IMG/VR virus record: IMGVR_UViG_3300033145_000026
Span: 1-22,094 of that record
Source: a virus
Direction: 5' to 3' (one strand)
DNA: 22,094 nt
In this document: positions 12,864 through 18,253 of the stretch, piece after piece
Layout: each line of letters opens with the position of its first letter
Numbering within the stretch: position 1 is the stretch's first letter
Notes under the pieces: model-generated
The model's input: only the letters and a program-made list of their open reading frames with translations
Database searches by the model: none
Told to the model about the DNA's origin: nothing
Made by a program: the position numbers and the translations under genes

Positions 12864-13789
12864 TGTTAGTTAGATCTTACCATCATGATTCGTTTGCAGG
12901 CTTTGTTGCTGATAAGCATATCGCTCATTCAGGGGTTGCTATTTCTGCAGGTGGAATCTTATCTGGTGGTGGAACAATAGTTGCTAATAGAACTATATCA
13001 CTTGCTCATGGAGATGTGGATCATGATCAGCTTACTAACACTCATGATCTTACAAATGATATAGATCATAATGCTATTGCTAATACTCATAACCTTGGAG
13101 CCGACATTGACCATGGAAATCTTTCTGGGCTTGATACAGGTGCGGATCATTCCTTCATAGATCAAGATGTAAAAGTAGCAGCGACTCCCACCTTTGCTGA
13201 ATTGATTTTAGCTTTGGGAGCCAGTCAGAATTATCAATTTTTACCTACTGCTGTTGCTACGGAGTTAGGACTTCAAGGGCAAAGTCTGAACACACTTAAC
13301 AGATTATCTATGTTTGCAGGGACTGGCGATGGGGGGGAACATGTAGGTTTTCGTATCGTTGGTAAAGGAACTCCGAGTTATCCTGTTGGTCATCACAGTA
13401 TGTTTATACAATGGAATCGTGATACCGGTTCTTATGTTGTATCTACGGCAACTTCTGGCATGGCCCTTTTGTTATCGGGTGGAGGGACTGGTGCTACTGC
13501 GGCACACTTTGAGTTGTGTGGAACTACTCGTAGAGGTCGGATGAGAGGACAGTTGCTTTTAGATCAGCCGACTGTTGAGGAACCCTTTTTTGATTTTATG
13601 GGAACTGAAGCAAGCACAACACGAGCGACTATTGTTGATGAGTTGGGTGATGATGGCGAACCTCCGGCAGGACCTTGGCATAGTTGCGATGGAATAGATT
13701 GGACTGTTGTCAAAATGGTTAAAGTTAATGTTAATGATAGTGGAAGCAACTTGTACTTAGCTGTGTACGAATCTTGTGATAATAGTTGA
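12863..13789 (+). CDS. Fibre- or spike-like virion protein with His/Asp repeats
   Basis: A 308-residue protein rich in Gly, Asp, His and Thr. Residues 51-95 are three 15-residue repeats, each beginning with Asp-Val/Ile-Asp-His and two continuing with Asn-Thr-His-Asp/Asn-Leu. The pattern recalls the Asp-x-Asp-His/Asn-Thr-His repeats of phage and GTA fibres and appendages. The stretch before (Gly-Gly-Ile-Leu-Ser-Gly-Gly-Gly-Thr-Ile) also looks fibre-like. The rest is beta-rich and ends in a possible receptor-binding or chaperone-like domain with a Gly-Ser-Asn-Leu-Tyr-Leu-Ala-Val-Tyr strand. A receptor-binding or decoration role is inferred. It starts by TAATG overlap with the neck gene and is followed closely by a GT-like gene, in an island. 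Confidence 0.65.
   Translation: MLVRSYHHDSFAGFVADKHIAHSGVAISAGGILSGGGTIVANRTISLAHGDVDHDQLTNTHDLTNDIDHNAIANTHNLGADIDHGNLSGLDTGADHSFIDQDVKVAATPTFAELILALGASQNYQFLPTAVATELGLQGQSLNTLNRLSMFAGTGDGGEHVGFRIVGKGTPSYPVGHHSMFIQWNRDTGSYVVSTATSGMALLLSGGGTGATAAHFELCGTTRRGRMRGQLLLDQPTVEEPFFDFMGTEASTTRATIVDELGDDGEPPAGPWHSCDGIDWTVVKMVKVNVNDSGSNLYLAVYESCDNS
13013..13147 (+). repeat. Three 45-base coding repeats in the fibre-like gene
   Basis: Codons 51-65, 66-80 and 81-95 of the fibre-like gene encode repeats of Asp-(Val/Ile)-Asp-His followed by 11 residues; the first two share Asn-Thr-His and Leu, the third diverges after residue 4. The repeat number could change by recombination between copies, a way to alter fibre length. 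The nucleotide copies are diverged, so the event is not recent. Confidence 0.6.
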
Positions 13790-13790
13790 T

Positions 13791-14315
13791 ATGAAGATTT
13801 TTACAATTATAAAACCCGGCGAAGTAATTGACAACAGAGTGTTGTGTGGGATAACACGGCAATCTGTATGCTGCAATCTCGTTCCAATTAGCACTCCAGT
13901 GACTCATAAGCTATGGAGAATGAATGTTCTTGCGAATTGGATAGAAGCGTTAAGTTACCAATCTGATGAACTGTTTATTGGTATGGATAGTGATGTAGTT
14001 CTGGAAGACCCTGATACTATCAAGGAGTTACTACAATACACGACTGATGGTGTTTTCATGGCTACAATTCGCAGTCAGACCAGACATATTAAAGCTAAAC
14101 AATCTAAGTTAGTGATTGCCCATTCATTATTTTCTTGCACGGATAAGAATTTATTGAGAAGTGAATTGATTAAGCTAAAAAAGAATTTTGTTGATAGGTG
14201 TCCTATATGTTGGGCTATGGAAAGAATACTGAAAATGAAAAAGGTAATGCGTTTTATTCATTATCCAACGGCCTATGAGTGTTGCCGGGAAACTTTAGTG
14301 AGAGGTGAAAAATGA
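13791..14315 (+). CDS. Small GT-A-like protein with DxD motif, putative glycosyltransferase
   Basis: A 174-residue protein. ATG 13791 is the first ATG after the preceding stop; in-frame GTG 13776 lies inside that gene. No Shine-Dalgarno site is seen, so translation is probably coupled. Residues 61-72 have the strand-then-loop pattern of GT-A glycosyltransferases, with D66-S-D68 in Gly-Met-Asp-Ser-Asp-Val-Val, the usual site for a metal ion and sugar nucleotide. The segment Leu-Trp-Arg-Met-Asn-Val upstream and a Cys-rich end (Cys-Pro-Ile-Cys near 140) are also notable. It is shorter than most such enzymes and may lack an acceptor domain. It could glycosylate a virion fibre, fitting its place between two fibre-like genes. 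The GT call is a fold-level inference. Confidence 0.5.
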   Translation: MKIFTIIKPGEVIDNRVLCGITRQSVCCNLVPISTPVTHKLWRMNVLANWIEALSYQSDELFIGMDSDVVLEDPDTIKELLQYTTDGVFMATIRSQTRHIKAKQSKLVIAHSLFSCTDKNLLRSELIKLKKNFVDRCPICWAMERILKMKKVMRFIHYPTAYECCRETLVRGEK

Positions 14316-14545
14316 AATTAGTGATTAGCATAGATATTCCAGATGCCCATGTTCCGTTGATTGGTCAAGTTTTTCGAGAAAATTATGACGAAGATGAGAC
14401 TTTCGTAGGTACAACAAAGGAACTTGTTAAGAAGGTTTGTGCCAAGAGAACAATTCAGTTTATAGCGAGCCATGTTCGTTCAAAAGAGGCGAAAGTGCAT
14501 AAAGATAATTTCAGCCCTACGGACTTAGGAATTGCCAGTGAGTAA
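14312..14545 (+). CDS. Small hypothetical protein
   Basis: A 77-residue protein starting in an ATGA overlap, with AGAGGTG just upstream of ATG 14312. It has a strand at residues 2-8, a Pro/Val-rich turn and an acidic Asn-Tyr-Asp-Glu-Asp-Glu region, then basic helices (Lys-Glu-Leu-Val-Lys-Lys-Val). No signal or membrane segment is present. Its alpha/beta appearance and size resemble small phage accessory proteins. No function is recognised. It overlaps the next gene. Confidence 0.55.
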   Translation: MKLVISIDIPDAHVPLIGQVFRENYDEDETFVGTTKELVKKVCAKRTIQFIASHVRSKEAKVHKDNFSPTDLGIASE

Positions 14546-14774
14546 TATGATTACTTATTTAGAAGAAAGAAAAACTCACTTGATGGAAGAAGGGGAGTAT
14601 GTGCATGGTGAACTCAAGAAGCATCAAATTGAAGAAGCCAAATTGATAGAAAAGATAGCAGAATTGAAGGGTGCTGTAGTTGAGGTAGATAAAATTATTC
14701 AAGAGGCTAAGAGAAAACAACAAAGAAGAAAAAGAAGTTCTACTAAAAAGGTGAAGAAGAAAAATGGCAAATGA
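14538..14774 (+). CDS. Small coiled-coil protein with highly basic tail
   Basis: A 78-residue protein. GTG 14538 is chosen because AGGA at 14526-14529 lies 8 bases upstream; TTG 14532 is too near it and ATG 14547 too far. Residues 5-50 look like a single coiled-coil helix (heptads with Leu, Ile and Met), and residues 55-78 are almost all Lys and Arg with a few Ser/Thr. Such a tail could bind nucleic acid or membranes. It overlaps the fibre-like gene after it by 11 bases. Family not recognised; it may be a chaperone or assembly factor for that fibre. Confidence 0.55.
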   Translation: MSNMITYLEERKTHLMEEGEYVHGELKKHQIEEAKLIEKIAELKGAVVEVDKIIQEAKRKQQRRKRSSTKKVKKKNGK

Positions 14775-16122
14775 GATAAGAGTACAATTTCAGCCTGATG
14801 AAACAAATTTATATGCTTGCGTTTTCAAGGATGATTCAGGAACATATAAGGTTAATATTGCAGGTGGTGATACTTGGGAAGTTTTTGATGATGCCAATAT
14901 TGATAATTATGATATTCCGTTGACTGAAAGCGGAGATGAAAGTGGTATGTTTCTTGGTGACTTCCCAAGCATTGCAGCAGGTAGATATGATTTCACAATA
15001 TATCAGGGAAATAAGGCTGAAGGCATTACTCAATTGGTTCTTGGAAGTTCTGATCCTCAAGGTTTTAAATGGAGTGGAACTGCTGAGGTATTCCCTAACA
15101 CTACTGTTCCAGATGCCGCTGGAATTGCTGCTGGTCTTCATGCTACGACAGATGGGAAAGTTGATGCAGCACAAATTGATTTAGACACTATAACTGATAC
15201 TGGTGTAAATATAGTATCTGAAGATAACATTGATTTTGGTGCTTTGAAAAAGACAAGTCTTAATAATGCTACTCCTTCTGTAACTGTTTCAGATAAAACT
15301 GGGTTCAGTTTATCGACTGCTGGCATTCTTGCTATATGGCATCAATTAGAAGCTGCTGTTGTTACTGCATCTACTATGGGCATAAAATTAAAGAATTGGG
15401 TATTAGGTTCTGATAATAAAAGTTTAATCAGTACAGATGCTCAAGATTTAAGTGGGACATTAGATGTTAATACTAAAACTATTTCAGCTGGAGCAGTTGA
15501 CTCTTCTGCCATAGCAACTGATGCGATAGATGCTGATTCTCTTAAAGCTGATGCGGTTGCAGAAATACAAAGTGGTCTTGCACCTGCTAATGAATATGAT
15601 GTTGAATTAGATGCTGCTATTTCCACAAGAGCAACTTCGGAAAAACAAGATACAATGGAAACAACTCTTGGAGTAGTTGCTGGAGATGTAGCAAATATAG
15701 ATGGTGATTCTATGCGTGGAACAGATGGGGCGAATACTACTGTCCCAGATAATACTGGTATAGCAGCAATAGAAGCAGTTACTGATAAACTTGAAGATAC
15801 TGTTGAAGATGCTGGAGGTGATAATTATATATTCACTTCTGCTGCTTTGGCTCAGGCTCCTACTGCTGAGATGGATGCTGCTGAATTAGAAGCTGCTATG
15901 AAAGCTATAACAGGAATCACTGTTGGAGGTAGTTGGACATGGGAAAAGATAATGAAAATTGCTGCTGCTTTTATAGCAGGGAATTGGAGGGTAAAATCTT
16001 CAGATGCTACTGTTCAACAGTTGTTGGATGCTGAAGATGGGGCAACAGTTATTCTTGAACAATCTATTACTCGTTCTCCTGGTGCTGGTTCTAATTATAG
16101 AGATATGACGGTACTAATATAA
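14764..16122 (+). CDS. Fibre-like or baseplate-like virion protein
   Basis: A 452-residue acidic protein. Residues 1-95 form a beta-rich domain (Val-Gln-Phe, Ala-Cys-Val-Phe, Tyr-Asp-Phe-Thr-Ile-Tyr) like those at the base of phage fibres. The middle has Ala/Asp-rich repeats and two related segments, Thr-Thr-Val-Pro-Asp-x-x-Gly-Ile-Ala-Ala, at residues 113-123 and about 329-339. Asp-Ala-Ile-Asp-Ala-Asp-Ser-Leu helices and Ile-Gln-Ser-Gly-Leu suggest a trimeric fibre shaft. The C-terminal end has Trp-Thr-Trp-Glu-Lys-Ile-Met-Lys-Ile-Ala. AAAGGTG precedes the start ATG 14764, inside the small coiled-coil gene. Probably a virion fibre or appendage; receptor and place on the particle are unknown. 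It ends by TAATG overlap with a tail-terminator gene. Confidence 0.65.
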   Translation: MANEIRVQFQPDETNLYACVFKDDSGTYKVNIAGGDTWEVFDDANIDNYDIPLTESGDESGMFLGDFPSIAAGRYDFTIYQGNKAEGITQLVLGSSDPQGFKWSGTAEVFPNTTVPDAAGIAAGLHATTDGKVDAAQIDLDTITDTGVNIVSEDNIDFGALKKTSLNNATPSVTVSDKTGFSLSTAGILAIWHQLEAAVVTASTMGIKLKNWVLGSDNKSLISTDAQDLSGTLDVNTKTISAGAVDSSAIATDAIDADSLKADAVAEIQSGLAPANEYDVELDAAISTRATSEKQDTMETTLGVVAGDVANIDGDSMRGTDGANTTVPDNTGIAAIEAVTDKLEDTVEDAGGDNYIFTSAALAQAPTAEMDAAELEAAMKAITGITVGGSWTWEKIMKIAAAFIAGNWRVKSSDATVQQLLDAEDGATVILEQSITRSPGAGSNYRDMTVLI

Positions 16123-16640
16123 TGGGATTCAATTTAATAGCAAAAACAATACCGGCGGTCACTGGTGGTCTTTTTGATTTTGAAAGAGGCTTTGAAACCC
16201 AAGATCCATTATTGATAACTCCTGCTAATGTTATATTTCAATATCTTGTGGATCAAGGATTAATGACTGATCCAGAAGATGGAAATGATTGGCCTCTTCA
16301 TATATCTCGTATGCCAGATAGCCCTTCAAATATAGGAGCAATCTATGATACTGTTGGGATAAAAGATGGTCGATATATGATTGGAACCGTTATTCAGCAT
16401 TTTGGTATTCAAATAAAGATAAGAAATATAGACTATACTGAAGGATGGGAAAAAATTGAAGCAATAACTTTAGACCTGGATACAGTTATCAATGAAACAG
16501 TTACTTCTGGTGGTGAAGATTACTTAGTTCAGAACGTTAAGAGAGCGGGTCTAATAGCTTCATTAGGTTCAGAAAGAGGAACTAAGAAACGACAGTTATT
16601 TACATCTAATTTTCTTGTAACTATGAAAAGGATAGCATAG
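16122..16640 (+). CDS. Tail terminator-like protein, copy 1
   Basis: A 172-residue protein with a 30-residue N-terminal extension absent from the next gene. From residue 31 on, it matches the next protein at about half of positions, including Trp-Pro-Leu, Gly-Ala-Ile, Lys-Asp-Gly-Arg-Tyr-Met, Gln-His-Phe-Gly-Ile and Gly-Thr-Lys-Lys-Arg-Gln-Leu-Phe. The pattern and position before the tail tube fit minor capsid/tail terminator proteins that cap the tail and join the neck. Starts by TAATG overlap and ends at a TAGTG overlap with its paralogue. Two copies in tandem are unusual. Confidence 0.6.
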   Translation: MGFNLIAKTIPAVTGGLFDFERGFETQDPLLITPANVIFQYLVDQGLMTDPEDGNDWPLHISRMPDSPSNIGAIYDTVGIKDGRYMIGTVIQHFGIQIKIRNIDYTEGWEKIEAITLDLDTVINETVTSGGEDYLVQNVKRAGLIASLGSERGTKKRQLFTSNFLVTMKRIA

Positions 16641-17083
16641 TGTTATTGATTTCACCTGCTTCTATCTTAGCTGCTTATCTTATAGCTGAAGGATTAGTTA
16701 CAGATCCAAGTGATGGTAATAGTTGGCCTCTGTATGTTTCTTATATGTCTGATGAGATTGGTGGTAAAACAAATGCTGGAGCAATATTTAATACTCCGGG
16801 ATTAAAAGATGGTCGATATATGGTTGGTACTGTTGTCCAGCATTTTGGCATAAGAATAGAAATAAGGAGTCGTGCTCATAATGATGGCTGGGCAAAACTT
16901 GAAGCAATAGCAACTAATTTAGACTCCGTGCAAAATGAATCAGTTGTTGTAAGTGGAGAAACATATCTAATTCAGAATGTAAGTAGAGTAGAACCTATGA
17001 TTCCTGAGGGGACAGAAAAAGGAACTAAGAAAAGACAATTGTTTTCACATAATTTTAGAATGACGGTAAAGATAACTTCTTAA
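16640..17083 (+). CDS. Tail terminator-like protein, copy 2 (tandem paralogue)
   Basis: A 147-residue paralogue of the protein before it. The GTG start overlaps the previous stop by one base, with AAAGGA (16625-16630) about 9 bases upstream. The conserved core is the same, but without the 30-residue extension. The central loop (Asp-Glu-Ile-Gly-Gly-Lys-Thr) and the region before the final Gly-Thr-Lys-Lys-Arg differ most. It could form a mixed ring with copy 1, act at a different point of the neck, or be a redundant copy. Nothing indicates decay: no frameshift or stop is seen in either copy. Confidence 0.65.
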   Translation: MLLISPASILAAYLIAEGLVTDPSDGNSWPLYVSYMSDEIGGKTNAGAIFNTPGLKDGRYMVGTVVQHFGIRIEIRSRAHNDGWAKLEAIATNLDSVQNESVVVSGETYLIQNVSRVEPMIPEGTEKGTKKRQLFSHNFRMTVKITS

Positions 17084-17100
17084 TTTGAAAGGACAGCATA

Positions 17101-17535
17101 ATGGCAATTCAAACTGATGGATTTTCCACGACCATCGAATTCTCAGCAAGTGCAAGTGGAGTATTGCTCACTACTCTTATGGCGGAGAAAGAAGTAACTC
17201 CGCCTGGAATATCTGCTGGTGGTGAAAATGATACTTCTTCTATGAGGAACACAGCATATAGAACTAAGCAACCAAAGAGTTTAAAAACTTTGACTAACAG
17301 TTCTATTGTTGTTGCTTTTGATTCAGCAATTTTTGATGAATTGGTAGCAACAGTAGGACTTAACCAATCTATTGTTATCACGTTCCCAGATGCAAGTACT
17401 CTAACTTTCTGGGGATGGATTGATGAATGGACTCCAAATGCTCAGGTTGAAGGTGAGCAACCAACAGCAGCTATTACTATTATATGTTCTAACCAGAATA
17501 ACGCTGGTGCTGAAGTTGCTCCTTCGTATTCGTAA
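17101..17535 (+). CDS. Tail tube protein (major tail protein)
   Basis: A 144-residue beta-rich protein that would stack into the tail tube. Its order fits siphophage tube proteins: an N-terminal Thr-Thr-Ile-Glu-Phe strand, a flexible loop with Pro-Pro-Gly-Ile-Ser-Ala-Gly-Gly-Glu-Asn-Asp, then Lys-Gln-Pro-Lys-Ser-Leu-Lys and a central strand pair Val-Val-Ala-Phe-Asp and Ile-Val-Ile-Thr-Phe, ending with Trp-Gly-Trp-Ile-Asp-Glu-Trp and Ala-Ala-Ile-Thr-Ile. GAAAGG (17087-17092, spacer 8) before ATG 17101 fits a high-copy component. It sits between terminators and chaperones, the usual place. The length is short for a tube protein, with no added Ig-like domain. Confidence 0.8.
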   Translation: MAIQTDGFSTTIEFSASASGVLLTTLMAEKEVTPPGISAGGENDTSSMRNTAYRTKQPKSLKTLTNSSIVVAFDSAIFDELVATVGLNQSIVITFPDASTLTFWGWIDEWTPNAQVEGEQPTAAITIICSNQNNAGAEVAPSYS

Positions 17536-17567
17536 CAAATTTGGTAAACTTTTGGAAAGGGTAAATC

Positions 17568-17960
17568 ATGTTGGAATTTAGTGCTGTATTAAATGAGTTG
17601 CCATTTACTTTAGCTGGTGAAGATGGCGTAAAAAGAAATTATAAACTTCGAGAGTTGACTGGAGATCAACGTGCAAAATATGATGCAAGTTTTGACATCA
17701 AAATTGAGGTAGATGCTCAAGGTGGTGTAAAAGGAATTCCTGGTGAAGGGTTTAAATCTTTCTCGGGAAAAGATTTCCTGGCTTTATGTTTGTATGATGA
17801 TAATAATACTCTTGTGAGTGCTGAGTTTATAGGAGCATTACCTTCTAAAGTTGTAAATGCTCTCCATACTGAAGCTTTGAAACTTAGTGGTCTTGATAAG
17901 AAAGCTATGGAAGCAGCAAAAAACGAATCAGAGGGGAGCGAAGAAGCTGGCACAGAATAG
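17568..17960 (+). CDS. Tail assembly chaperone, upstream part (G-like)
   Basis: A 130-residue protein with GAAAGG (17555-17560, spacer 7) before ATG 17568. It resembles siphophage G-type chaperones that coat the tape measure before the tube forms: an N-terminal Leu-Pro-Phe-Thr-Leu strand, a Tyr-Lys-Leu-Arg-Glu-Leu-Thr-Gly-Asp-Gln helix start, and an Asp-Phe-Leu-Ala-Leu-Cys-Leu-Tyr-Asp helix, with a Lys/Glu-rich tail. The slippery A AAA AAC at 17918-17924 lies in frame near the end. Most ribosomes should stop at TAG 17958-17960; some should shift into the next frame, giving a longer GT form of 228 residues. Confidence 0.85.
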   Translation: MLEFSAVLNELPFTLAGEDGVKRNYKLRELTGDQRAKYDASFDIKIEVDAQGGVKGIPGEGFKSFSGKDFLALCLYDDNNTLVSAEFIGALPSKVVNALHTEALKLSGLDKKAMEAAKNESEGSEEAGTE

Positions 17961-17966
17961 CTTCCC
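17918..17966 (+). other. Programmed -1 ribosomal frameshift site (slippery heptamer plus stem-loop)
   Basis: A_AAA_AAC at 17918-17924 has the zero-frame codons GCA-AAA-AAC, the ideal X_XXY_YYZ arrangement. After 8 bases, GGGGAGC (17933-17939) can pair with GCTTCCC (17960-17966) over 7 pairs (one G-U) with a 20-base loop that carries most of the zero-frame stop. The -1 frame is open from 17924 through 18253, so the shift joins the G part to the T part. Confidence 0.9.
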
Positions 17967-17974
17967 ATCTTGGG

Positions 17975-18253
17975 ATGTCAGTACAAAGAACCCAATCTGA
18001 AATAACCTCTACAGAATTTTTAGATTGGATTATTTATCTTGATGAAAAGAAATTTGAAGAGTCAAAGCTTGATCACCAATTAGCAGCTATACAAGCTGAG
18101 ATTCGACGTTCTTGGGTTAAAGATCCAAGACGAGTCAAGGAAGATAATTTCATAATAAAATTTGTAAAGAAAATAAAGAAGAAATTAACCAAAGAAGAAG
18201 CAACTAAAAGAGACAAGGCTATAATGGGCTCTGCATTAGGGATAAAAGAATAA
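17975..18253 (+). CDS. Tail assembly chaperone, T part (reached by -1 frameshift)
   Basis: The 92 residues from ATG 17975 belong to a longer -1-frame segment that begins at 17924 directly after the slippery site and encodes Trp-His-Arg-Ile-Ala-Ser-His-Leu-Gly before the ATG, a pattern common to T-like proteins (Trp-His-Arg-Ile-Ala then Met-Ser-Val ... Glu-Phe-x-x-Trp). No ribosome site precedes ATG 17975, so it is most likely made only as the fused GT form. The C-terminal half is highly basic (Lys-Lys-Ile-Lys-Lys-Lys). In known systems the T part lets the fused chaperone bind tube subunits. It ends by TAATG overlap with the tape measure. Confidence 0.85.
   Translation: MSVQRTQSEITSTEFLDWIIYLDEKKFEESKLDHQLAAIQAEIRRSWVKDPRRVKEDNFIIKFVKKIKKKLTKEEATKRDKAIMGSALGIKE

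Noticed and set aside
17975-18253. T part as an independent gene
   Set aside because: No ribosome site precedes ATG 17975, and the coding pattern starts at 17924, after the slippery site.
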